NCBI GenBank assembly: GCA_934432885.1
Contig: CAKRYY010000060.1
Coordinates: 1 to 6,269, forward strand
From: an uncultured Lachnospiraceae bacterium
GTDB taxonomy: Bacteria; Bacillota; Clostridia; Lachnospirales; Lachnospiraceae
Reading direction: 5' to 3'
DNA: 6,269 nt
Shown: piece after piece, positions 1 through 5,850 of the stretch
Numbering within the stretch: position 1 is the stretch's first letter
Layout of the letters: each line of letters begins with the position of its first letter
Made by a program: the position numbers and the translations under genes
The notes under the pieces: generated by a model
Told to the model about the DNA's origin: nothing
Database searches by the model: none
The model's input: the letters and a program-made list of their open reading frames with translations, nothing else

Positions 1-1
1 A

Positions 2-457
2 GCTAAGGCAGATGCTTATTATCGTATTCTGACAGACTGTTTGAAAAATCCTTATCTGCAAAATAAGCCGGAGGCTGTAGTAACCGATACGACCTATAAT
101 GGACGCGATTATTCGGCTGTTTTTGACCCGGACTATTATTATGACAATAATCCGGATTTACAGCTCTTAATTGGATTTAATCCACCACAGCTGCTGCGTC
201 ATTTTGTTGAAAAGGGCATTGCTGAGGGCAGAAGGGGCAATGCCACGTTTGATATGGATGGCTATATTGCTGCACTGGATGCGCAGGTTGCATTTGCCCG
301 CAGCGGTATGCAGGCGCCGGGCGCTGCACCGGTAGTAACGAAGTACAGCTACAGCAGAGCCAACTATTATGGAAAGCTTTTGGGGCATTATGATTATACG
401 GATATTTTTGCGCCCGTGACGGCGGATGCGGAAGAGGAAAATCAGGCAGACTGGTAG
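2..457 (+). CDS. C-terminal fragment of a probable secreted/surface repeat protein (5' end outside window)
   Basis: The frame is open from the left edge to the TAG at 455-457, giving 151 residues of a protein whose start is not in the window; the TTG at 41 is only an internal Leu codon. One recognisable module lies at about residues 38-97: an aromatic-rich FDPDYYY, then NNPDL, then LLRHFVEKGIAEGRRGN, then FDMDGYIAAL. This Y-Y / NPD(L/V) / HF / G(I/M)-EGR / F(D/N)..Y pattern resembles a module I know from large secreted or cell-wall proteins of Lachnospiraceae and related Clostridia, often in tandem or next to lytic or binding domains. After it come an Ala/Pro-rich linker, a Tyr-rich segment (YSYSRANYYGKLLGHYDYTD) and an acidic tail ending EENQADW. 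No LPXTG motif or membrane anchor is visible at the C-terminus. The function is unknown and surface location is inferred. An internal start in this frame cannot be formally excluded, but nothing suggests one. Confidence 0.7.
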   Translation, partial: AKADAYYRILTDCLKNPYLQNKPEAVVTDTTYNGRDYSAVFDPDYYYDNNPDLQLLIGFNPPQLLRHFVEKGIAEGRRGNATFDMDGYIAALDAQVAFARSGMQAPGAAPVVTKYSYSRANYYGKLLGHYDYTDIFAPVTADAEEENQADW

Positions 458-483
458 AAATTTCTAAAAATTTTAGGTATAAT
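455..483 (+). promoter_or_regulatory. Candidate sigma-A promoter P1 upstream of apt
   Basis: A perfect -10 hexamer TATAAT lies at 478-483. Exactly 17 nt upstream, at 455-460, is TAGAAA, which matches the TTGACA consensus at four of six positions. The -35 overlaps the stop codon of the upstream gene, and the spacer is very AT-rich. Transcription would begin near 490, giving a leader of about 50 nt before the apt ATG at 540. This is the only AT-rich gap between genes in the window, so it is the likely promoter of the apt-rel-hydrolase-hemZ block. It is predicted from sequence only. Confidence 0.55.
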
Positions 484-489
484 CTATTT

Positions 490-498
490 TGGTATGAT
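490..498 (+). promoter_or_regulatory. Candidate extended -10 promoter P2 upstream of apt
   Basis: TGGTATGAT at 490-498 fits the extended -10 pattern (TGnTATAAT) with one mismatch in the hexamer. No good -35 lies at the expected distance. Transcription from it would start near 505, downstream of the GTG at 501, which fits translation of apt from the ATG at 540. It may be an alternative to P1 or may be chance in AT-rich DNA. Confidence 0.3.
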
Positions 499-520
499 TT
501 GTGACAGGCAAAAAACGCTT

Positions 521-528
521 GGGAAAGG
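521..528 (+). promoter_or_regulatory. Ribosome binding site of apt (fixes the start at 540)
   Basis: GGGAAAGG lies 11 nt before the ATG at 540. No comparable purine run precedes the in-frame GTG at 501, so the shorter start is preferred. Confidence 0.55.
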
Positions 529-539
529 TTGAAAACATT

Positions 540-1064
540 ATGAAAAAACTGGAAGAATACGTCAGAAGCATCCCGGATTTCCCGGAGGAAGGAATCATTT
601 TCAGGGATGTAACCAGTGTCTTGCAGGATGCAGAGGGACTGCACCTTGCGATTGACACCATGCAGGATAAAATAAAGGATTTGGAGTATGATGTGGTAGT
701 GGGACCAGAATCCAGAGGCTTTATCTTTGGTATGCCGATTGCATACAATAACAGAAAGCCCTTCGTTCTGATTCGCAAAAAGGGAAAGCTGCCCTGTGAA
801 ACGGTTTCCATTGATTATGACTTGGAATATGGAAAAGCAACCATAGAGATGCACAAGGATTCCATTCAGAAGGGACAAAAGGTGCTGATTGTGGATGACC
901 TGATTGCAACAGGCGGCACGACAGAAGCGATGATTCGCCTGATTGAGTCTCTTGGCGGAGAGGTCGCAGGCATTGTCGTACTGATGGAGCTGGCGGGTCT
1001 GAAGGGAAGAGAACGCATTTCTGATTACAGATTAGAGGCGGCAATTACCTACGAAGGCAAATAA
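540..1064 (+). CDS. apt: Adenine phosphoribosyltransferase
   Basis: Apt is a cytoplasmic purine-salvage enzyme that converts adenine and PRPP to AMP and pyrophosphate. The product is 174 residues, the usual length for bacterial Apt (about 170-175), when read from the ATG at 540. The family N-terminus is present (IPDFPEEGIIFRDVT at about 11-25, often called the hood region). The GPESRGFIFG segment at 55-64 corresponds to the conserved EARGF(I/L)FG. The flexible-loop region RKKGKLPCET lies at 79-88. The PRPP-binding motif VLIVDDLIATGGT is at 115-127, with both acidic residues at 119-120. All key elements are intact. A GTG at 501 in the same frame would add 13 residues not expected in the family and lies between the candidate promoter and the ribosome binding site. 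The gene is followed after 38 nt by rel, with no terminator between them, an arrangement common in Firmicutes. Function is assigned by family similarity and is secure. Confidence 0.97.
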   Translation: MKKLEEYVRSIPDFPEEGIIFRDVTSVLQDAEGLHLAIDTMQDKIKDLEYDVVVGPESRGFIFGMPIAYNNRKPFVLIRKKGKLPCETVSIDYDLEYGKATIEMHKDSIQKGQKVLIVDDLIATGGTTEAMIRLIESLGGEVAGIVVLMELAGLKGRERISDYRLEAAITYEGK

Positions 1065-1092
1065 GAAATCGCGTTTAACTTGAATACAGGCT

Positions 1093-1097
1093 GGTGA
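1093..1097 (+). promoter_or_regulatory. Ribosome binding site of rel (fixes the start at 1103)
   Basis: GGTGA lies 5 nt before the ATG at 1103. The GTG at 1094 lies inside this site and has only a short CAGG 3 nt ahead of it, too close for normal initiation. The ATG at 1103 is therefore preferred. Confidence 0.55.
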
Positions 1098-1102
1098 AAG
1101 AT

Positions 1103-3412
1103 ATGACGGAAGAGAAAAAAGAAGTAGTATTTGATGATGGCAGAATTGAATCCATTGCAGAATTTCAGAGCCCTGAGACTTTGTATCAGGATTTAATCGC
1201 GCGCGTCAGAAAATATCATCCTTCTGACGATATCTCGATGATTGAAAAAGCATATCAGGTGGCTTATGAGGCACATAAAAATCAGGTGCGGAAATCAGGG
1301 GAGCCTTATATCATTCATCCGCTCTGCGTTGCGATTATACTGGCTGACTTGGAACTGGACAAAGAAACGATCGTAGCCGGACTTCTGCATGATGTGGTGG
1401 AGGACACCATAATGACGCAGGAGGAAATTCAGAAGGAGTTTGGTGCAGACGTAGCGCTGCTGGTAGATGGCGTGACAAAGCTGCAGCAGCTTCAGCTTTC
1501 GGGCAGCACGCAGTCACAGTCAGGCGACAACGACCGTGTGGAGATGCAGGCAGAAAACCTGCGTAAGATGTTCCTTGCGATGGCAAAGGACATCCGCGTT
1601 ATTATGATTAAGCTTGCAGACAGACTTCACAACATGCGTACCCTAAAGCACATGCCGGTTGAAAAACAGCAGAGAATCGCAAGGGAAACCATGGACATTT
1701 ATGCGCCAATTGCCCAGAGACTCGGCATTTCCAAAATTAAGGTCGAGCTGGACGATTTGTCTCTAAAATATCTGGAGCCAGAGGTTTATTACGATCTGGT
1801 AAATAAGATTGCAGTGCGCAAGACGGTCCGGGAAAAATATATCCAGTCCATTGTAGATGAGGTCAGCGAGCATATCCGCAATGCGGGTATTAAAGCCAAA
1901 ATTGACGGCAGGGTAAAGCATTTCTTCAGTATTTACAAAAAAATGAAGAACCAGAATAAGACGCTGGACCAGATTTATGATTTGTTTGCGGTCAGGATTA
2001 TCGTGGATACGGTAAAGGACTGCTATGCGGCGCTTGGTGTAATTCATGAAATGTATAAGCCGATTCCAGGGCGCTTCAAGGATTATATTGCGATGCCGAA
2101 GGCAAATATGTATCAGTCCCTGCATACCACGCTGATTGGAAGTACGGGACAGCCGTTTGAAATTCAGATTCGTACCTATGAGATGCACAAGGCAGCGGAA
2201 TTTGGTATTGCAGCACACTGGAAATATAAAGAAGCTTCTGACGGTAAAAAGGTAGAAGCGCAGGAAGAGGAAAAGCTGGTCTGGCTCAGACAGATTCTGG
2301 AATGGCAGAAGGACATGTCTGATAACCGCGAGTTTATGAAGCTGTTAAAGAGTGACCTTGATTTATTCTCTGACAGCGTTTACTGCTTTACGCCGACAGG
2401 CGATGTCAAAAATCTTCCGGCTGGCTCTACGCCGATTGATTTTGCCTATGCCATTCACAGTGCGGTAGGCAATAAGATGATTGGCGCCAGAGTGAATGGC
2501 AAGCTGGTTACGATTGATTATGAAATTAAAAATGGCGACAGGATTGAAATCCTGACTTCTCAGAATTCAAAGGGTCCGAGCCGTGACTGGTTGAATATTG
2601 TAAAGAGCACGCAGGCGAAAAGCAAGATTAACCAGTGGTTTAAGAATGAATTAAAAGAAGATAATATTGTAAAAGGCAAAGAGCTTCTGCTTGCCTACTG
2701 CAAGGCAAAGACGATTGACACCAATCAGATTCTCCGCCCGCCATATATGGACTATGTGATGCGCAAATACGGCTTCCGTGACTGGGAGTCTGTGCTGGCG
2801 GCTGTAGGGCATGGAGGACTGAAGGAAGGTCAGATTCTCAATAAGATGCAGGAGCTTTATGATAAGGAGCATAAGAAGGAGCTGACAGATGCGGAGGTCT
2901 TGGAAGAGGTTGCAGGCAATTCTCAGGCAAGGCAGATGCGTCCGAAGTCGTCCAATGGCATTATCGTTAAGGGCATTGATGATGTAGCCGTACGTTTTTC
3001 CAAGTGCTGTTCGCCTGTGCCGGGCGATGAAATCGTAGGCTTTGTTACCAGAGGCAGGGGCGTTTCCATCCATCGTACGGACTGTGTCAACATTATCAAT
3101 CTTTCGGAGATAGACAGAGCAAGACTGATTGATGCGGACTGGCAGACGCCGGATAAGACGCCTGCGGGTGAAAAGTATTTTGCAGAGATAAAGATTTTTG
3201 CAAATAACAGAAATGGTCTTCTGGCGGATGTGTCCAGAGCTCTGACAGAAAAGAATATAGACATTCTTTCCGTCAATACAAGAACGAGCAAACAGGGAAT
3301 CGCGACGATGGCAATCAACTTTGAGGTAGGCAGCCGTGAAGAACTACAGCGCATCATTGATAAAATCAGAACGATTGAGAGCGTGATTGATATAGAAAGG
3401 ACTACAGGCTGA
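1103..3412 (+). CDS. rel: Bifunctional (p)ppGpp synthetase/hydrolase, long RelA/SpoT homologue (Rel)
   Basis: Rel makes (p)ppGpp from ATP and GDP/GTP and also hydrolyses it, setting the stringent response on starved ribosomes. The product is 769 residues, somewhat longer than the usual 720-740. Domains in order: HD hydrolase about 45-200, with His72, His96-Asp97, Glu100-Asp101 and Asp173 in LADRLHN, so hydrolase looks active; synthetase about 250-375, with the RFKD motif (324-327) typical of bifunctional enzymes, a conserved Tyr337 in MYQSLHT, and EIQIRT with Glu353 matching the catalytic Glu; TGS about 425-486; a helical region; the CC...HR..C zinc-finger-like/RIS domain with Cys635, Cys636, His657 and Cys661; and a C-terminal ACT domain about 694-766. 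An unusual Ser/Gln-rich insertion of about 10 residues sits near 128-149 in the HD domain. Start codon ATG 1103 is chosen over GTG 1094 by ribosome binding site. The gene is 38 nt after apt and 1 nt before the next gene. The symbol relA is also used for this protein. Confidence 0.97.
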   Translation: MTEEKKEVVFDDGRIESIAEFQSPETLYQDLIARVRKYHPSDDISMIEKAYQVAYEAHKNQVRKSGEPYIIHPLCVAIILADLELDKETIVAGLLHDVVEDTIMTQEEIQKEFGADVALLVDGVTKLQQLQLSGSTQSQSGDNDRVEMQAENLRKMFLAMAKDIRVIMIKLADRLHNMRTLKHMPVEKQQRIARETMDIYAPIAQRLGISKIKVELDDLSLKYLEPEVYYDLVNKIAVRKTVREKYIQSIVDEVSEHIRNAGIKAKIDGRVKHFFSIYKKMKNQNKTLDQIYDLFAVRIIVDTVKDCYAALGVIHEMYKPIPGRFKDYIAMPKANMYQSLHTTLIGSTGQPFEIQIRTYEMHKAAEFGIAAHWKYKEASDGKKVEAQEEEKLVWLRQILEWQKDMSDNREFMKLLKSDLDLFSDSVYCFTPTGDVKNLPAGSTPIDFAYAIHSAVGNKMIGARVNGKLVTIDYEIKNGDRIEILTSQNSKGPSRDWLNIVKSTQAKSKINQWFKNELKEDNIVKGKELLLAYCKAKTIDTNQILRPPYMDYVMRKYGFRDWESVLAAVGHGGLKEGQILNKMQELYDKEHKKELTDAEVLEEVAGNSQARQMRPKSSNGIIVKGIDDVAVRFSKCCSPVPGDEIVGFVTRGRGVSIHRTDCVNIINLSEIDRARLIDADWQTPDKTPAGEKYFAEIKIFANNRNGLLADVSRALTEKNIDILSVNTRTSKQGIATMAINFEVGSREELQRIIDKIRTIESVIDIERTTG

Positions 3413-3413
3413 T

Positions 3414-4046
3414 ATGGCAGAATTAAAAATAGGACGCCTTACAATGGGGGTCTGCGCTACCAACTGCTATTTTATATATGAAGAAGGAAAAGAAGAGGTC
3501 ATTTTTGTTGACCCTGCGGACCGCGGCGAAGAAATCTACGAGGCGTTATCGCAGCGGGGATTTTCGGTTGCAGGCATTCTGCTGACGCATGGACATTTTG
3601 ACCATATCTGGGGACTGGATGCGCTTCGCAAAAAGAGTGGTGCGAAGGCATACGCCTACGAAGGTGAGCGGGAACTTTGCAGGGATGCTGACCTTAATGT
3701 ATCTGAACGGGTAGGCAGGGCATGCAGTGTGGATGCGGATGTCTATGTAAAGGATGGAGAGGAAATTACGATAGCTGGCATGAGCTGTAAGCTGATTGCA
3801 ACGCCGGGACATACATCGGGAAGCTGCTGTTATTATTTTAAGGATGGCGGTTTTCTGCTCAGTGGAGATACGCTTTTTGCGGAGTCTGTTGGCAGGACAG
3901 ATCTGCCGACTGGAAGCGCAGGTGAGATTGTACGTTCTATCTGGGAAAAGCTGTTCGTATTACCGGATGAAACGAGGGTATATCCCGGACATGGAGAAAT
4001 GACCACAATCGGGCACGAAAAAGAATATAACCCGTTTTGTGTGTAG
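3414..4046 (+). CDS. Metallo-beta-lactamase-fold hydrolase, glyoxalase II-like (YcbL-type)
   Basis: This is a small cytoplasmic hydrolase of 210 residues with no signal peptide. The full set of metal ligands of the fold is visible: THGHFDH at 58-64 (the HxHxDH motif), His133 in TPGHTSG, Asp152 in SGDTLF, and His193 in PGHGE. GRTDLP after SGDTLF and the C-terminal TTIGHEKEYNPF are hallmarks of the glyoxalase-II-like subfamily that includes E. coli YcbL. The family usually binds Zn or Fe and cleaves thioesters such as S-lactoylglutathione or related low-molecular-weight thiol esters; the substrate here is unknown, and at 210 residues it lacks the extra C-terminal domain of classical GloB. The ATG starts 1 nt after the rel stop codon (TGAtATG) with only a weak ACAGG ahead of it, so translation is probably coupled to rel. 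A hydrolase of this type beside rel and hemZ is, from memory, common in Clostridia. Confidence 0.9.
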   Translation: MAELKIGRLTMGVCATNCYFIYEEGKEEVIFVDPADRGEEIYEALSQRGFSVAGILLTHGHFDHIWGLDALRKKSGAKAYAYEGERELCRDADLNVSERVGRACSVDADVYVKDGEEITIAGMSCKLIATPGHTSGSCCYYFKDGGFLLSGDTLFAESVGRTDLPTGSAGEIVRSIWEKLFVLPDETRVYPGHGEMTTIGHEKEYNPFCV

Positions 4047-4049
4047 GAG
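4045..4049 (+). promoter_or_regulatory. Ribosome binding site of hemZ (fixes the start at 4057)
   Basis: AGGAG overlaps the stop codon (TAG, 4044-4046) of the upstream hydrolase gene and lies 7 nt before the ATG at 4057. The in-frame GTG at 4039 lies upstream of this site and would add six residues (MCRSDK), so it is rejected as the start. Confidence 0.7.
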
Positions 4050-4056
4050 CGATAAG

Positions 4057-5535
4057 ATGATAGCAGTTATTTTGGACAGGGAAGGCTTTGAATATGACAT
4101 CCATTCCCTTGTGAAGGCATTTTATCCGGCATCGGAGGTTAAGGTTTTTTTGAAAGGGAGCAAAGAGCTCGTTTCAGATACAAATCTTCCGATGCTTTTT
4201 TTGCAGCGTGACGATGAGAGAGCACAGCTTACGCTGCTGACCTGGCAGGAAGAAGAAAAAAGCTGGAAACAGGAGCAGCAGAGCACACAAAAGCTGCCGG
4301 TGCAGCCGACAAAGAGTGCAGTTAAAAATGTGCTGAAACAGCTTTTATATCAGGAACTGTCTTTGTATACAGGTCAGAAGCTGCCCTGGGGCACATTGAC
4401 AGGAATCAGACCCACCAAGATTGCGATGGGATTACTGGAGCAGGGATGGACGGATGAAGAAATTCTGCGCTATATGCAGGAGACCTATTATGTGAGCGAA
4501 GAAAAGGGCAGGCTTGGCATTTCGATAGCGCAGCGTGAGAAGGCGCTTCTTTCGGACATTCATTATCAGGATGGCTACAGCGTTTACATAGGAATTCCCT
4601 TCTGTCCGACGACCTGTCTGTACTGCTCCTTTACCTCATATCCTATCTGCGTGTGGAAGGAACAGGTCGGGGCATACCTTTTGGCGCTTGAAAAGGAAAT
4701 TGATGCAGTGGCAGGGCTGTTTTCAGGAAAGATACTTGACAGCATCTATATCGGCGGCGGTACGCCGACAACACTGGAGGCGGCGGAGCTGGAGCGGCTT
4801 TTGCATAAGGTCAGGACGACCCTGCCCCTTGCACCGGGGAAAGAATTTACGGTAGAGGCTGGGCGTGCGGACAGCATTACCAAGGAAAAGCTGCTGGTGC
4901 TGAAAAAATACGGTGTTACCCGTATTTCCGTAAATCCGCAGACGATGAAGGAAGAGACGCTTCGGCTGATTGGCAGGCGGCACAGTGTGTCACAGGTGGT
5001 TGATGCCTTTATGCTGGCGCGGGAGTGCGGCTTTACCAATATCAATATGGATTTGATTCTTGGGCTTCCGGGAGAGAATGAGGAGGATGTGCGCCGGACG
5101 ATGCAGGAGATTTGTTATCTTGCCCCGGACAGTCTGACTGTTCATTCGCTTGCGATTAAAAAAGCCTCCAAGCTGAATCAGTGGATTGAAGAAAATGGAA
5201 TTGAAACGATTCACAATACTGACAACATGATGCAGATTGCGGCATCCGGTGCGGCAGAAATGAAAATGAAGCCGTATTATCTATACCGGCAGAAAAATAT
5301 GTCTGGCAATTTTGAAAATGTCGGCTATGCGCGGGAGGGCTGCTTTGGAATTTATAATATTCTGATTATGGAAGAAAAGCAGACGATTGCAGCGCTTGGA
5401 GCAGGAAGCATTACCAAACGGGTATTTGCCGACGGCAGGATCGAGCGGTGCGATAATGTAAAGGAGGTCGCGCAATACATTGAGAGAATTGATGAGATGA
5501 TAGGACGGAAACAGAGGCTGTTTTCGGAAGACTAG
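4057..5535 (+). CDS. hemZ: HemZ-family radical SAM protein (annotated as oxygen-independent coproporphyrinogen III dehydrogenase)
   Basis: The product is a 492-residue cytoplasmic radical SAM enzyme. The N-terminal region of about 170 residues carries the HemZ-specific LTGIRPTK at 114-121. The radical SAM barrel starts at YSVYIGIPFCPTTCLYCSF, with the cluster ligands Cys183, Cys187 and Cys190 in CX3CX2C spacing, and contains the SAM-binding GGGTP at 233-237 and NMDLILGLPGE at 330-340. The C-terminal part has LYRQKNMSGNFENVGYA at 409-425, a signature I recognise from HemZ and do not expect in HemN or HemW. Length and both ends look complete, running to YIERIDEMIGRKQ. HemN-type enzymes decarboxylate coproporphyrinogen III to protoporphyrinogen IX in anaerobic haem synthesis, but HemZ activity is less well proven and no other haem gene is in the window. 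The start is set by AGGAG at 4045-4049; the gene begins 10 nt after the hydrolase gene. No terminator is seen after it. Confidence 0.93.
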   Translation: MIAVILDREGFEYDIHSLVKAFYPASEVKVFLKGSKELVSDTNLPMLFLQRDDERAQLTLLTWQEEEKSWKQEQQSTQKLPVQPTKSAVKNVLKQLLYQELSLYTGQKLPWGTLTGIRPTKIAMGLLEQGWTDEEILRYMQETYYVSEEKGRLGISIAQREKALLSDIHYQDGYSVYIGIPFCPTTCLYCSFTSYPICVWKEQVGAYLLALEKEIDAVAGLFSGKILDSIYIGGGTPTTLEAAELERLLHKVRTTLPLAPGKEFTVEAGRADSITKEKLLVLKKYGVTRISVNPQTMKEETLRLIGRRHSVSQVVDAFMLARECGFTNINMDLILGLPGENEEDVRRTMQEICYLAPDSLTVHSLAIKKASKLNQWIEENGIETIHNTDNMMQIAASGAAEMKMKPYYLYRQKNMSGNFENVGYAREGCFGIYNILIMEEKQTIAALGAGSITKRVFADGRIERCDNVKEVAQYIERIDEMIGRKQRLFSED

Positions 5536-5592
5536 CAGCGTCTGTACTTCGTGCCCTGCGCTTGAAATTACCAGCACTCCAGATGGCAATGC
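5536..5592 (+). other. Unexplained 57-nt junction between hemZ and the truncated ECF gene
   Basis: This segment holds no terminator hairpin, no clear promoter (a TTGAAA at 5562-5567 has no fitting -10) and no strong ribosome binding site; AGATGG at 5581-5586 is a weak candidate for the GTG at 5593. In the frame of the following gene there is a TGA at 5563-5565, and the nine codons after it (NYQHSRWQC) do not look like ECF S-component sequence. Neither of the other two frames gives a recognisable N-terminal part. It looks like the seam of a deletion or rearrangement. Confidence 0.4.
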
Positions 5593-5850
5593 GTGATTTC
5601 ACTTTACCGCTCGATGCTTGCAGCTATGCTGGCGGGACGTATCGTATGGGGAATTGCAGAAGTCATTCTGCTTGGAATGGCTGGAAATGTCTTTACCTGG
5701 CAGGCATTTATGGCAGGTGCTTTTCTGAATGCGATTCCGGGCATTATTGTACAGTTGACGCTGATTCCGACTTTGATGGTGGCATTACATAAGACCGGAT
5801 TGGTCAAATTCAGAAAATCCCATACCAAAGGAGCGGTTATCAGTGGCTGA
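5593..5850 (+). pseudogene. N-terminally truncated ECF transporter S component (C-terminal part only)
   Basis: The frame from GTG 5593 to TGA 5848-5850 encodes 85 very hydrophobic residues. AMLAGRIVWG (about 11-20) is followed by a hydrophobic stretch, then FTWQAFMAGAFLNAIPGII (about 35-53), LIPTLMVAL (about 58-66) and a basic tail (KFRKSHTK). I recognise this as the C-terminal half of an ECF-transporter substrate-binding (S) subunit, the membrane protein that binds a vitamin or similar small molecule and docks on the EcfA-EcfA'-EcfT energising module. Normal S components have about 170-200 residues and six helices; here only about three helices fit, and the DNA where the N-terminal half should lie is the end of hemZ and an unrelated junction. 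It is therefore probably a remnant, although the remaining frame has no internal stop and its 3' end overlaps the next start by 8 nt. It could be a short expressed membrane peptide; ATG 5614 is another possible start. The substrate cannot be told. Confidence 0.6.
5827..5833 (+). promoter_or_regulatory. Ribosome binding site of the P-loop kinase gene (supports the GTG start at 5843)
   Basis: AAAGGAG lies 9 nt before the GTG at 5843, inside the 3' end of the ECF remnant. No ATG occurs in this frame before the Walker A motif, and the next GTG (5861) has its purine run too close, so GTG 5843 is the best start. Confidence 0.65.

Noticed and set aside
501..539. GTG at 501 as an upstream start of apt (13 extra residues)
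   Set aside because: It has no ribosome binding site, lies next to the promoter hexamers, and the family length and N-terminus fit the ATG at 540.
457..540. A rho-independent terminator after the first gene
   Set aside because: The only inverted repeats here (around 455-475) are pure AT with no GC stem and no following T-run of the needed form.
177..878. A 233-codon open frame on the minus strand across the end of the first gene and much of apt
   Set aside because: It lies antisense to apt, a certain gene, and to the conserved surface module; its translation is a Cys/His/Pro/Phe-rich jumble with no recognisable motif.
1094..1102. GTG at 1094 as the start of rel
   Set aside because: It lies inside the GGTGA ribosome binding site that serves the ATG at 1103. 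The difference is only three residues, so it is not fully excluded.
1065..1102. A separate promoter or terminator between apt and rel
   Set aside because: TTGAAT-like bases near 1079 have no matching -10, and no hairpin with a T-run exists; the genes most likely share a transcript.
3796..4002. A 68-codon plus-strand frame inside the hydrolase gene
   Set aside because: It is an out-of-frame shadow over the conserved metal-binding motifs of the hydrolase, with no ribosome binding site.
4039..4056. GTG at 4039 as the start of hemZ
   Set aside because: It precedes the AGGAG at 4045-4049 and overlaps the end of the upstream gene; ATG 4057 has ideal spacing.
5281..5602. Two minus-strand frames over the end of hemZ and the junction, considered as a possible remnant explaining the 57-nt seam
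   Set aside because: Both are mostly antisense to conserved HemZ sequence and show no known motif.
5562..5792. A 76-codon plus-strand frame starting at TTG 5562
   Set aside because: It overlaps the ECF fragment in another frame; the overlapping residues are rich in Cys, Trp and Gly with no motif, while the frame at 5593-5850 reads as a clear membrane protein.
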